Shown: positions 33,661 to 46,280 of the stretch, piece after piece
Numbering within the stretch: position 1 is the stretch's first letter
How the letters are laid out: every line of letters begins with the position of its first letter
Assembly (NCBI GenBank): GCA_001414345.1
Contig: LLCB01000069.1
Span: forward strand, 62,001-126,000
Length of the DNA stretch: 64,000 nt
Source of the DNA: Hymenoscyphus infarciens
Lineage: Eukaryota > Ascomycota > Leotiomycetes > Helotiales > Helotiaceae
Direction: 5' to 3'
Program-made: the position numbers and the translations under genes
Notes under the pieces: generated by a model
What the model was told of the DNA's origin: nothing
Seen by the model: only the letters and a program-made list of their open reading frames with translations
Databases searched by the model: none

Positions 33661-33926
33661 CCGTATAGAGAAGTCATCATCGCAGGAGTGTTAATTGGAG
33701 AGTTCTACGCGTTTGACATTAATATCCAGCACTGATCAATCAATAGTAAAGAGTACCCAATGGCTGAACTCACATCGAATATCGCCTCTCCAGCTTCGAG
33801 AACCAGTACTTGGATCTTTGGCTTCTCGGATAATCGAGCTGCGACAGTGAGGCCAGCAGTCCCCACTCCAATGACAACGTAGTCGTAAAAGTTCTCATCT
33901 TCTTGAATGGTCGAAGTGGATGTCAT
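33661..33926 (-). pseudogene. 5' remnant of a GMC oxidoreductase
   Basis: The minus-strand exon 33774-33926 (51 codons, MTSTSTIQEDENFYDYVVIG) contains the FAD-binding VVIGVGTAGLTVAARLSE and LVLEAGEAIFD of glucose-methanol-choline oxidoreductases. It ends at a GTGAGT donor. A plausible second exon continues NSPINTPAMMTSLYG, a normal GMC position, after which similarity stops and the MFS remnant begins. About 90 percent of the enzyme is missing. It looks like a deletion junction between two neighbouring genes rather than a live gene. Its FAD motif differs from the intact GMC gene at 40738, so it is not a simple recent duplicate of it. Confidence 0.6.
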
Positions 33927-34339
33927 TTTGTTGAGATTTCTAAACAATTGCGTTTCGGTTTGTGATCCTAGGTGTTTTGCGAACAATTTAAAAATCCGAA
34001 GGCAAAGAGACAGAAGAACGTGGAAATACCCCGGGATTTTATAGAACTCAACAAGTCCATTTTCATCCTCATAGCCTCGCCGCCGGAAATGAGTGCTTAC
34101 GCAAGCACTCACATAAAAGAAGCCTTGTACGCCACTACATGTCCACTCAATTATCGTTGCTGCAATGCTGCATGGTGATTACGAGAATCCTCGACACACC
34201 TGACCTTGTGATCGAACATGTTGCACCACCGACTAAATACAATACAAGAGACATTTATGGATATGACGTGTAGTCCCACGGGAGATCTCGCGTCGAGTTG
34301 ATCAACATGCGTGCTTAAAAAAAAGAGTTGAATGTGAGG

Positions 34340-36454
34340 TCACCTCCGAGTTGTATCAAATTGATCGCAACAATACTTCAGAGGTTCCACAACTTTCACA
34401 AACAGCTCCTCTCGACGTTTCTCCAGCTTACTATCCGACTCTCCGCTTCCAGGCATGTTATGTAGGCACCATAAAATAGCATCGGCGAATTCCGGTCCGG
34501 CTTCTTCAACAGCACGAGGAGACCACTCTAATGCAGCTGCCATATCCAGAAACGGATTTGGCGTCGAGCCAGAGTGATATTTCTTCCGGAGTTCGTGGTC
34601 CTCTAATGCGGTACCGAAGCACAACTCGAGAAGCATGATTCCAAGATTTGAGAGACTCCGATCATGAGAAGTGTCAATGGTTGGAGGAGTGGATGCGAAG
34701 TTGCGTGATATGTATGGCTGGTCGAGATATATTTCATCAGGGGCTATACTACTTCGTGGGAAGAATATATCACTTTTCCTCCACTGGGAACTGATCCACG
34801 GTGTAGCATGGAGTTGAAGATGGGAAGAAGCGAGCGTGAGAGCAATAAGGTAGCGTTCTCGCCTTGTCAAACTGATCTTGGAATCTTTGCTGAGAATTTG
34901 ATCCAGCGAGATGGTATCGACACCAGTTGTGCTATGATTCCCGAGTGGTTGGAGGGCAAAACGGCCGTCTTCGCCTTTCAAGCAGCAACGTTGTTTTATA
35001 TTGGTCCGATATGCTGCGATGGTATCGCACAGATTGCTCACATTTACCATATCAGTTTCATCGGCTCGCGATATCGGGTTGGACGTGTCGGTAAAGGTAA
35101 CTTGGGGGGTTGAAGGGGGTGACGTTACAATGCTTGGTACAGGTGAAATTTGTGGTGTGATTGTTGGCGGCGGAAAGAGTGTTGCACTTGTGTATGTTAG
35201 TTGAAATGTCCAATTATATGATAACTATACGAACTTCGCTTTGCAAGAAGCTTCAGTCTTGTCTTTTTTGAACTTCCCCATTATTGACTTTCTAAAAGAC
35301 GACTTCTTCGGGGTAGGGGACGGAGAATTGGGAAGTGGAGTTTTGGGTGGAAGGGACTCGTGGGAAGCGACTGGAGTTATGGTTGTCGTGAAGCTCATAA
35401 CAGAGTTCTTTGGCTGCCAGTCATCCTCCAGCAGCTTTATATTTGTTTCCTGGCAGGTCCAAGACCAAGGTTTTGGTCTGAGGTTTTGTTGGGCGTAGAC
35501 AAACATAATTCTGAAGTCCGCGTTCGAGTTTGTCCGGTGTTGCAATAACAGATTGGCTTGGTGAAATATCTTGCAATCACAAGCCCATGATTGTGTCAAG
35601 AGATTGTAAAGCTTATCCGCGTGGCGCCAGAACTGCCACATCCCTTTGCTAACAGCAGATTTCTTCCCCACATCACGACTCCGTCTCAATGCTGCGATCC
35701 TATCACTTGTATCCAATAGCGTGCGTAGCTCATTGTTATAATCCGTCAAATCTTCAAATAATTTCTCCCGTTTCGATTGATTGAAACTCATTTTGATCCG
35801 CTGTGTTTGAAATTCGAAATTCGCTTTGCTCACATACGTATCAATCGAGCTTTTTGTGGTTTTGAGAGGACGACTAGTCTGCTATAACAACAAAAATTAG
35901 AACGATAACCAAAAAAGAAGGTAAAACAATTGTATCCGCTTCAAAATGTAAAAAAAGGAGTATAAACAAACATCTTCTTCAGCAACTTGGCTCTGGAAGC
36001 CAGCCTTATCCATACCAAGCTCGCGCTTTAGATCAATCATGACATCCTGAATTCGCTCGATGCTCTCTAGGTATAAATCGTAGGACTTTGGAAGCCTCTG
36101 TCTCAAGCGCTTCTCCAATTCTGGGTTCGCCCAAGCCGGGCCATGGGGCTCAGCAATGAGCTGCTGCAATTCATCCTCGTCTGCAATCAATGGTAAGAGG
36201 AATTCCTCGAGGTTTTGCTCGAAGGCCAATTTGCAGATGTTAAGACCGTGAATCCAGATTCTATATGATCTGCGGATCTAGGTATGGTATCAGCTCCGTA
36301 CTAGGTAGGCAATACATTAGACTGAAGTCTGTGTCTCTCTCCTTACTTTCCAAAAGATCCCCAAGGTTTCGGCAGTAGCTCGGTAATGTTCAAGGGCGCT
36401 AATGGTCAGCGGGAAGGCACCAAGAATGAGGCCGGCCACCTCGACGCCGCTCAT
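34340..36454 (-). CDS. DUF7580-type fungal protein (NLR-effector-like)
   Basis: There are four exons (36347-36454, 35972-36277, 35235-35878, 34340-35186), phase-consistent, giving 634 residues. It opens MSGVEVAGLILGAFPLTISA then LEHYR, the hydrophobic N-terminal motif shared by many fungal signalling and incompatibility proteins. A helical domain follows (RLRQRLPKSYDLYLESIERI). A Ser/Pro-rich linker with basic patch (PTPKKSSFRKSIMGKFKKDK) comes next. The C-terminal region (SLDQILSKDSKISLTRRERY, LSNLGIMLLELCFGTALEDH) resembles a degenerate protein-kinase-like fold typical of DUF7580. No kinase catalytic triad is visible. It shares a 300-bp divergent promoter with the zinc-finger/ankyrin gene. 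The third donor (GTTCGT) is weak. A role in fungal self/non-self or stress signalling is inference from family company. Confidence 0.8.
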
Positions 36455-36754
36455 GGTTGCTTTGCTCTTGTTAAGATATTGACAAGGTCGTAGAGTAGAG
36501 AGATGATGGGCACAAACTCGGCGAGATTCAATCGAGGGGATTGCGGCTCTGTGTCCCCACGCTACTCTTGTACCTCCTCCCAGTGCCAGTGCATTTTGGG
36601 GGCGATTTGGGGGCTGTCACGTCTCTTCAGCCGCAATTAGACCGAATCTGTATCAGCCCCCCCCCCCCCCCCCCTCTGCTTTATTGAAAGTCAATTGAAG
36701 TTTCTCACGATTTATTGGGTTTGCTGATTTCGCTCTTGGACTTTTTCGCCCGGC
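36455..36754. promoter_or_regulatory. Bidirectional promoter with a long poly-C tract
   Basis: This is the 300-bp gap between the outward-facing start codons of the DUF7580 gene and the C2H2/ankyrin gene. It contains an uninterrupted run of about 19 C at 36657-36675. Such a tract can vary in length and could tune expression, but no known operator is recognised. Confidence 0.5.
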
Positions 36755-38996
36755 ATGGCTACTCCTGTGGCCTCGCAAGGGAAGGCTTGCGTGCGGCATT
36801 TCGATGAGCTTTGTGCACTGTTTGAGGACGAGGAACGTCAGTTCATATACGATATATCTCACTCGCAGGCCTGTGATTACTATGCCCAATTCAAGATTTG
36901 GGCTGGCAATATAGGAGCGCTTCAAACGATCCAGTTAGCCAGCTCCCTTGACTATCGGTTGCGCGAGGTCCCAAAAGTTACGTCCCAGGTGGTTTCCCTC
37001 CTGGAAGATCTAGATGAGGTGCTGGGAGATGGTATGAGCCTGTTTTCCTATTCCAAATACAGCCTTTTGTATACTTGTTCCCTAATTGAATGCGTTTAGT
37101 TATTGCCATTGCTTCTGGGGAGAGGGAAAACAGAGTCGGTTCTCCGGTCCCATTCGATCCCGCATTGCTCGATGAAGACGAGGCCGAAAGTTCTGCTCCT
37201 GGGCCAACTTCAGAGATCCAGGAACTTTTCCGGTCGATTCCAGAAACAATCGCAAGCTTATTCAAGCTCTCAATTCTCATTAGAAATAGCAGTTCCAGGG
37301 ATCGGTATGCCAAAGCTTTGGCGGCGGCATCCAAAGCACCATTCGATGACCACTTTGACATTGATCATGTGGGAAACAAATTTCCTATTCTTTACGGAGA
37401 TGACAAGGCGTGGCTGAGAACACGCCTTGGGAAGGCCATCACTCAGAAACGACAGTATCTGCATTACTGTCGGGAACACCATGAAAAGCTTTCCAGGGTC
37501 CCAGAACAACGAAATGCCATCGAATCTACGCCAAAACCAAATACTGGTTCTACCCTTCTAGCAGTTCAAGGCCAACAGCCAGACACCCACGACGATGCCC
37601 AGACTGTGATATCAAGGCCGACAAGTACGCTAGCCCCAACTACCGCAAGTACGGTAATTGCTGCGAAATTAGAAGGCGCAGTGAGACTGGAAAATTTAAA
37701 AGAAGAAGATGATGATGACAATCGCTCACAAACATCTTACGCCACGTCCGTCAGTGAAGATGATAGTGAAAACAGGCTATCCGTTGTGCGCCTCGAAGAA
37801 GTTGCTGGAATTGCTCAATCTTTCGAGTGCCCTTATTGTTGGACCATTCAAAGAATCAGTAACCAACACGCGTGGAAGTAGGTTATCGCTGTGTCCTTGG
37901 TCGATTTTTTACTAATTTCTTTCCTAGGAAGCACGTCATGCGTGACCTCAAGCCGTATGTTTGTACCTCGGAAGATTGTGACATGAAGCTATTCCCAGAT
38001 CGCCATACTTGGTTTACCCATGAACTCCAAAATCACTGGGTCGAATGGGGCTGCTGTTTTTGCGCTCATTCTCCCCATCGAGCCCGGGACAAGTTCGAAA
38101 AGCACGTTCAAACAGTGCATCAAGACAAGTTCACTGATGACCAGTTACCAGCCTTGGTCAAGGTCTGCCAAAAGCCTGTGGACAAACTATCTCCTGCAGC
38201 CTGTCCCTTCTGCGATGAGTGGGAGGACAAACTGAGGGAAATAAATCAACACATGTCTGTTGATGAGACTATGGTTGTCACGCCTCAACAATTCCGACAT
38301 CATATTGGTAGACATATGGAGCAGTTGGCACTGTTCGCTATACCCAGAGGCTACAGAGAGGATGGGGATGCTGGCTCCAGTAAGGTAGCACCCGGTCATG
38401 GCTCAGATGACTCTTCTGTAAGGTCACTCGTCAAACCTGACTACGAAGATGAGGAAAACCCAAGGATTCATGTTGCTGCATTCGAGGGGTTGATTGAGGA
38501 GGTCTCGAGATTGATTGATGGTTCCCAACAGGAAATCTCCGAAGCTTCGTTGCTACTTGAGAAAGGATTCACTTGGGGAAATGGTAAAAGATTTTTACTC
38601 CCAACTCCCCAAACAAAGGTACCTCACTTATGAAACAATACTAACTTTTTTTGTTCTTTAGTCTTATCCGCAGCAGCAGCGGGTGGTCATTTGGTTGTCG
38701 TACAACTTCTGATATCCCGGGTCAACTGGAACGGAATACCTTTGGGGACTTTCCCGACCAGTCCAGAAAAGTCCTGGGGGCCTCTTCACTGGGCAGCATC
38801 AAACGGGCATCTTGCAGTAACAGAATCTCTTTTAAAACATCCAGATAGCTTGTTCCTAATGAGAGCCAAAGCAATGGATGGTTCTACACCTGCAGATTTG
38901 GCACGTCAACATGGCTACGATGACATTGCACAAGTCATAGAATCAGAAATGGGTAAAGCTGAACCAGTTGCAGACCTGGATATAAGAAGATACTAA
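36755..38996 (+). CDS. C2H2-type zinc-finger protein with C-terminal ankyrin repeats
   Basis: There are four exons (36755-37031, 37100-37877, 37928-38583, 38662-38996), phase-consistent, giving 681 residues. The N-terminal helical region (MATPVASQGKACVRHFDELC onward) is followed by an acidic linker (EEDDDDNRSQTSYATSVSED). A zinc-finger array comes next: CPYCWTIQRISNQHAWKKH, YVCTSEDCDMKLFPDRHTWF with two His, CCFCAHSPHRARDKFEKH, CPFCDEWEDKL, and FRHHIGRHMEQLALFAIPRG, which is a hallmark of this fungal family. The C-terminus has ankyrin repeats (VLSAAAAGGHLVVVQLLI, PLHWAASNGHLAVTESLL, DGSTPADLARQHGYDDIAQV). Proteins with this plan occur widely in filamentous ascomycetes and are often grouped with NLR-like genes; function is not established. 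It is transcribed divergently from the DUF7580 gene. Confidence 0.88.
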
Positions 38997-39128
38997 AGAT
39001 TATTCTAAAGATTCTTCTAGCTAGAGCTTTTTAGTATAAGTATAAGAATATATTTTCTTTTATCAAACTTTTCAGATGGGAGAAACTCAGCCAAAGTACA
39101 TGGCAGCAATAACCTACGAGTAACAAGT

Positions 39129-40002
<874 letters not shown>

Positions 40003-40737
40003 CACTTGTTGATTCCCAATCGTACATCAATTGAAGATGGAAGTATGGTCAAGCCTGTACTAGTACCGTATCGGGATGTCTCACGTGCCTGCCGTTTTAA
40101 ACCCCCGCAAACGACCAGATGTCGAAAAGTGCCGGCTAATTTCCAAACACACTCGGCAAGTTAGCCACTCCTCTCTTCAACATTGATTCATCTCGAAGAA
40201 ACATGCCACGTCCTAGGTTCAAGGAGGGGTATCGACACCGAGTACGCAGGTCCCATCGGCTCGTGCCGTCTTGGTATTCCTCCTCGCTACCTCTTTATGC
40301 AAATGATAGCATCTAAAATTTTCAAGTACCGTTGGTCCATTCTGCACAGCCGATTGGTCTATCAATCATTTCCTGGGTCTAGGCTAAACCACTTGATACG
40401 CTGTGCTCCTTCAATCGTCTGACATAATATAAGTATAATAGCATATCAATGGAAATCCCATCAAACATCGTCTAGAAGAAGTCTACCATTTCTGACTTCT
40501 GCACCTCGTTACTGTGTTGGGACACCCGAAACTTCTTACAAAGTGCAGGCACCGCAGGCGTGGTACCGATCTTCAGCCTCAACTTTAGCCTCCAATATGG
40601 AAATTGACTGTGGTACAGTTCAGCCGATGGAGGGATGAGATCCGAAAACTGTTAACCGGGAATATCTATCCGAGCTCTTTTATTTGTTTGGACCTTCTGC
40701 TGTTTTTCACTTTTATTCCAAGTTCTTCTTCTCACAA
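40003..40737. other. Upstream region of the GMC oxidoreductase gene
   Basis: No gene found. It contains a CACGTG box near 40083. The frame at 40183-40422 is not supported. Confidence 0.4.
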
Positions 40738-42605
40738 ATGGTTGCTACAATGTTGTCTCAATTGATATTCGGAGGCTTGATTACTTTGGTAGCCGCTGCC
40801 AATCAGAGTTATGAGTACATTGTTGTAGGCTCCGGGCCAGGTGGAGGACCAGTGGCTGCCAATCTTGCAAGAGCGGGCCATTCCGTCTTGCTGCTCGAGG
40901 CTGGTGACGACCAAACGCAAAATGTCAACGTTTCCCAGTTAATGAATTTCAACATTGCCGCCAATGACGAGAAGACAAGATGGGACTTTTTCGTCAACCA
41001 TACGGATAACGATTTGGGGTATAACCACATGGTTTATCGAAAGCCAGACGGCGGATTCTATACGGGATTGAATCCACCAATTGGAGCAACAAGATTGGGT
41101 ATCTGGTATCCTCGAACAGGTACATTGGGTGGCTGCGCAATGCACAACGGTGCTGTGGTCAGTCTTCCTGCAGATGCAGACTGGGATTACATTTCACAAG
41201 TCACTGGCGACAAAGGATGGCTCACACAAAATATGCGACCACATTTCAAGTCCATGGAGCGAAACGCTGATATTGCTTCTACGGACACCTCTCATGGTTT
41301 CAACGGCTGGTTGGACATTTCACTCGGAGACACAACGTGGGCAAACACCGATGCAGATGCCGTATCATTGGCTAAAAAAGCAGCAAATCTCACCGGTGGC
41401 GACCCAAACCAGCTCAAAGCTCTCATGGATAGAGATATTGATGCAAACGACCCGAATCGAGATCAGACCCTGGGAGTATTTGGAAGTTGGTCACATGCTA
41501 CTAAGCAAGGTCTTCGTTCCAGTCCTGGTTACTATGTCAGAGAAACTGTAAATGACCCAGCAAAATATCCTCTTACTTTACAGTTGAACTCTCTCGTCTC
41601 GAAGGTCATATTTGATCGCACCGGAAAGGAACCCAAGGCTGTCGGTGTTGAATATCTTCGAGGGGAGTTTTTGTATGGTGGTGATCCCCGGAACGCCGAT
41701 GGCAGCAAGAAAGGTACACCCAGCAAAGCATACGCAACGAAGGAGGTCATCATAGCCGGCGGTGCTTTCAACAGTCCACAGATTCTTATGCTCAGTGGTA
41801 TCGGACCTGCTGAGGAGTTGAAGGAATTCGACATCCCCGTCATCGTTGACTCACCTGGTGTCGGTGCTAATTTGGACGATAATTACGAGGGATCCGTGGC
41901 TTCCCTCGCTGCTCGAGATTTTCAAGGAACCTCCAACATATTCTTTAATTTCCTCAAAACCTCTCAGTCCACCGGCAACCGAGACATCCAAATGTGGTGT
42001 GGTCAATTCTCATTTGAAGGATTCTGGCCTGGTTTCCCAGACGACTTTGGCCCAAAGCAATACGAATGCACATTCGTTCACATGAATCCTCGAAGTCAAA
42101 AGGGATACGTCAAGCTTCGCTCCGCCAACCCACAAGACACCCCAGAGATCAACTTCAAATTCTGGGAACAAAACAGCGACAAAGACCTACAAGCCATGCT
42201 TGAAGCTATCAAATTCGGCAGAAAGATTGTCGAGGACGCAAAACCTGGTCTGGGTCCATTTACTGAGATTCATCCATGTACGAGTGCCAACTGTTCTGAT
42301 GCGGAGACTCTTGCGTTCCTGAAGAAACAGGTTTACAGTCACCATGCTACCAGCACTTGTGCGATTGGGGGGGATAATGATAAAATGGCGGTCCTTGATT
42401 CGAAATTCCGTGTTCGTGGTGTCAAGGGATTGAGAGTTGTTGATGCGTGAGTAGCAACTTTTCCTTTTCTTCAATATTTAATTTCTCATCATACTGATTT
42501 TTTTACAGCTCCGCGTTCCCAAAAGTCCCAGGAGCTTTCCCAGTCATCCCAACTATCGTTCTAAGTGAGAAAGCTACACATGATATTCTTTCCGAGATGA
42601 AGTGA
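40738..42605 (+). CDS. Secreted GMC (AA3-type) FAD oxidoreductase
   Basis: There are two exons (40738-42446 and 42509-42605), in phase, giving 601 residues. The start at 40738 (CACAAATGG) gives a good signal peptide (MVATMLSQLIFGGLITLVAAA); an upstream ATG at 40684 would spoil it. The FAD Rossmann motif is YIVVGSGPGGGPVAANLARA with LLLEAGD. GMC signatures include PRTGTLGGCAMHNGAV and the stretch ending in IAGGAFNSPQILMLSGIGP. The catalytic region holds YSHHATSTCAIGG, RVVDASAFPKVPGAFPVIPT and the final EKATHDILSEM. GMC enzymes oxidise sugars, alcohols or aryl alcohols, passing electrons to O2, quinones or LPMOs. The substrate cannot be read from sequence. No haem domain is attached, so it is not a cellobiose dehydrogenase fusion. 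With the AA9 gene 8 kb away it may belong to a plant-biomass or wall-attack set (inference). Confidence 0.92.
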
Positions 42606-44328
42606 GAAGGGAGTTAATAAGGAAAATATGGCTTGTAACAATTCTGGTGCGGTGAGGCAAAAGCTTGTGATGGGGCGGGTAGAATTGAGTAAAAGTACAA
42701 ATAGAAAGTTAGTTTCATGAATTTATACTTATAAAACCCAAGAGTGGTTGGGTTGGCGGCTGCTTTGGATCGCTCAAACGAGTAGATGTCAAAAGGAAGT
42801 TGAAACGCAAGCCATAAAGGTAACCTGGGTTGCCATATCCAACAATCCATAGCGCTTAAGCAAGGAAGGAAAGTCCACAACGAGTAGATCGAGAAATTTC
42901 TTTGTATCAAGGGTGTCAAATTGCTCCCGTGTAAGTGTGAATTCCATAAGAGGCAGCTGTATTTGGCACGTTCTAAGAATGGGAAACAGGTTTAGAATAT
43001 CCTTTCTTGCAACGGAGGCCTATGCCGGGTCTGATTTCTCGTAGATGTCAGACATAAGCTAAGGTGAAGTCGGAAATTCGCTCAGTAAGGCTACTGGTTC
43101 TGACTGCTTGTAAATATTATGGGTCTTAGGACACAATTGTCTCCTCGCAGAATACGGCTCTTGCTTCATTGTATGTTTGGTGGTACACTAGAAGCAACTT
43201 CTAGTGCGCTGTAGAGGTTATACTAACTGATTGGCCTTTGCGAATAGGCTCTGGATTCCGAAATGGTGAGTTGCGTGGAGAGAAGGTGAGCTTTGAGCCC
43301 GAGAAGACATGGCGATAGATTTACTGACGAGCCTCAGGAGGGATTTTGTGAGTAGGAAGCAATGGGAGAGGGCTGTCGCGGCCACTGTCGCTGTGATGGC
43401 GTCTGCAATGGCTGGTATCTCTAAGTTACCTTGCGTGGTTGAGGTGTTGAGAGGTTGAAAAGTTGAAAAGTTGGGTGAGGTGTTAAATGGTCGAAACTGT
43501 TGATGGTGGAAACAACCCAAAGGGAGTAGTGACTTCCCCAAATTCTACCTCCTGGGGAACTGCAGTACCCAGAAATGTTACGTACCCTGGTGAATATAAC
43601 AATAAAGAATTCGTCTTTTTCCGTAGGGTTTGTTGCAACCAAAATGGTTCACAGCCTACTTCAAATGAGACACTGCTGTTTCGCTTTCCTGATGGTGGTG
43701 ACCTACTATAGAGACCAGTACCCTCACAACGAATTATATATCCTCTCGATTACTCCACTCACTCTAGAAATACACAATTCTTACTAAGTGTGCGCAGAAT
43801 GTCCCACTATTCTAATACTAAATCCTTTGTAGCAAAAGAACATGATAACCACAAGGGGTGTTAATATCCACTTCATAGTCCCGTTCAGTTTTAAAATTGT
43901 GAAATAGTCTCAAGTGGGCATGTCAGTACACTGTTTTTCAATATAGAAACTGAGAGTTTTAGTGGACGACGTGATGGGGCTTTTAGATCCCTATATCTTC
44001 TATATCATTAAACCTTTAATTCTTTACGAAATTTCGTCATGTAAAATACTTTAGTAGATCGAGGATTTGGCTTGAATCTTCATGAAGGTTGATAATGCTA
44101 ATGATTCTTGGATAGAGAACTCTAAGATCTTGAGTGTTTCTTTCGCTAGGAGTCCTGCAATGTTAATATAAAGGTTTAAAGTTTGTTTTATTTAATTTTA
44201 ATTCATTCACTATTAGCGTTGAATCGTATGCTGTTGCTTAGCAGAACCCGTTTTTCCCAGCAATGGCTAGGAAACCAGCTAGCGATCAAATTATTGATGC
44301 CCCACCTCACCATCCCGGAACATTCCAA
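42606..44328. other. Intergenic; one short open frame only
   Basis: There are no recognisable genes. A minus-strand frame starting at 42947 (MEFTLTREQFDTLDTKKFLD) has a protein-like start but stops after about 52 codons and is probably debris. Frames at 43218-43787 show no family. Confidence 0.4.
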
Positions 44329-44677
44329 TTATTTCGGTACCGAATGCAACCGCAGAACGTCTATTGTAGCCGCGGAGCTGGTGAGAGCTACATCCAATTC
44401 CAAAGGCCTCCACAAAATCGATTTACTCCGCCCACCTTTCAGAACAGCGCGACAACCAACTTCAGTGGGAACAGGATCGTCGTAAATATGTTTATAAATA
44501 CGAACTTGGCCAGTGTTGAGGTTGTGGAAGACACTCTGGAAAGAGGATGTCAGCGTCCGTCTCAAGAATGCAATTAGCGAGTGAATGGTCCCTGTTTACC
44601 TTACAAATAGATCCAATTGGTTCACCGGCATGGTGTCTGATCTCAAATTCGAGGATGAAGGTAATTTTATTTGACAT
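44329..44677 (-). CDS. Small two-exon protein of unknown function
   Basis: Exon 1 is 44600-44677 (26 codons, MSNKITFILEFEIRHHAGEP) and exon 2 is 44329-44535 (69 codons including stop). They join in phase 0 over a 64-base intron with donor AAG|GTAAAC and acceptor TTTCCAG. The 94-residue product continues SVFHNLNTGQVRIYKHIYDD and ends VLRLHSVPK. It has no signal peptide, membrane segment or Cys pattern, and I do not recognise a family. The regular splice junction and protein-like composition favour a real gene. It lies about 220 bp from the edge of the large RIP island. Confidence 0.5.
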
Positions 44678-44893
44678 GGTAGCGAAGCCATAGGTTTGTA
44701 GGGGGTCCTTGGCGAAACGGGAACTAAACCACTTTTTGTACGCCTTTGCGTGGAAAGCTTTAAAGGTATCGATATTGGTATTTCTTTTTGGGGAACTCTG
44801 GGTCCATGTCTATAAAGCAGGTTTTAAGATTGAGAAACTAACGTAAGACATTGGGAGTCTCTTTGTCAGGTGTGTTCAACAATCTAATATACT

Positions 44894-45450
44894 CAGTGTT
44901 TTAGCTTTCCCCGCCTTGGTTAGCCTAGTACTTAGGATAGGATAGGCTACTTACCTAGGTAAGGATAGGAGAGGCTAGGCTAGATTAGGATTAAGGCTAG
45001 GCTAAGTTTAGTAGGCTAGGTACTCTAACTAGGATAGGAGTGGCTAAGAAAGTTCTAAAAACAGGATAGGAGTAGCTAGGCAGATGAAAAAAGGAGGCTA
45101 GGCTAGAGTAGGATTAGGAAGGCAACCCTCTAATTAGGACCTAGACTCTCTTTTCTACTCGAGACTCTCTTTTCTACCTACTTTCTAGATATTAAGTAAA
45201 ATTAGTAACCTAGACCCTCTTTTCTACTCACCTTCTAGGCTTTAAGCGAAATTAACTAGCTTAACTCTTCCTATCCTAGCCTCTCTATTTAGCAAGGAAA
45301 GGCAAGTAAGTACTATAGGATAAGAGTAGCTAGGAAAGCTAGAATTTAAGAATAGGAGAAGGCAGGATAGCCTTAAAATAGAGGTAGGAAGGAGAAGGAG
45401 CGTCGAGGTAGAATAGGATAATAGATTAGACAGGAAAACCTAAAACACTG
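44894..45450. mobile_element. hAT-type MITE with 8-bp target-site duplication
   Basis: The ends are CAGTGTTTTAGCTTTCCCCG and, reverse-complemented, CAGTGTTTTAGGTTTTCCTG. The octamer AATATACT flanks both sides (44886-44893 and 45451-45458), as expected for hAT. The 557-bp interior is full of short repeats of the CTAGG / GGATAGG / GGCTAGG type and the unit CTCTCTTTTCTAC, and it has no transposase. It shares ends and interior words with 30358-30635, so one family has at least two copies here. Confidence 0.85.
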
Positions 45451-45458
45451 AATATACT

Positions 45459-46280
45459 AGATATACGCTTTAGTAAAGTCGCCGACTAATAGTTAGATAG
45501 AGTAGCTAGTGTTTATTATAAAAAGGCGGGTTTATTTAATAAAGATAACTCTTACTTTATCGTATATTTATTTATATACTAACTAGAAGGTCTAGTCGCT
45601 TAAAGTGTAGAAGGCACTAGATTAAGCTTTAAAAAAGTCGTTATTCTTAATAGGTCTCGATACTATATACGGGTATATATGAATACTTTATAGTAGATTA
45701 TTCAGCGTATCTCGAATAGTAATTTAGTAAAGAGAAAACACTCCGCTCTCTTGTTTATATCACTAGAGATACTACTTATAGTTATGTTTATAAGCTATAG
45801 TAAGAATAAAGAAGTATTTATAGAGTTCGAGGTATAATTATGTTATTAATTTACTAATTTATACATTTAGAGAGCGCGCTAGCCGTAAGTAGTTATATAA
45901 CTTATATTTATCTATTTACTATAATAATATAATAATACTATAGTATTCTAATTCGGCCTCAACGATAAGATAGACAGACTCGAGAACGAGAGTCTTTTTT
46001 AAGAGAGAGAGATATAACAGCTAGCTGTTCTAAATAGCCGAGCTTACTTATCGTATATTTACGGTTTCAGCTGTTATTGTTTTATATTATCTAATTTAGA
46101 AAGGTTTTAAGCTTCGTGTTTCAGACCTTTTAGTACTATCTAATCTCTTATATATAGCTGATTACTCTCTTATAGTTAGAAAAGACCTAATTTAGTCTTT
46201 TCTTCTATATTAGTATCTAGTATTCACTCTCTCAAATGCACTTCTATATACCTCTTTAGAGTATATTTCGTATCGTTATA
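45459..46280. mobile_element. Truncated LTR retroelement: internal 3' end plus LTR
   Basis: An LTR at 46013-46280 starts TATAACAGCTAGCTGTTC and ends TTCGTATCGTTATA. It is preceded by a polypurine tract (AAGAGAGAGAGA, 46001-46012), so it is the 3' LTR of an element whose body lies to the left. The preceding bases (GAGAACGAGAGTCTTTTTT) match those before the 3' LTR of the complete copy (AGACGAGTCTTTTTT). No upstream LTR partner is visible. The left limit is uncertain and is set here at the hAT duplication. Confidence 0.6.

Noticed and set aside
33104..33694. 196-codon plus-strand frame
   Set aside because: It overlaps the MFS remnant, which reads as a recognisable protein on the other strand; the plus frame has no family features.
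44900..45440. Possible minisatellite of CTAGG units
   Set aside because: The repeats lie entirely within the hAT MITE bounded by an 8-bp duplication, so they are internal to that element and not a separate satellite.
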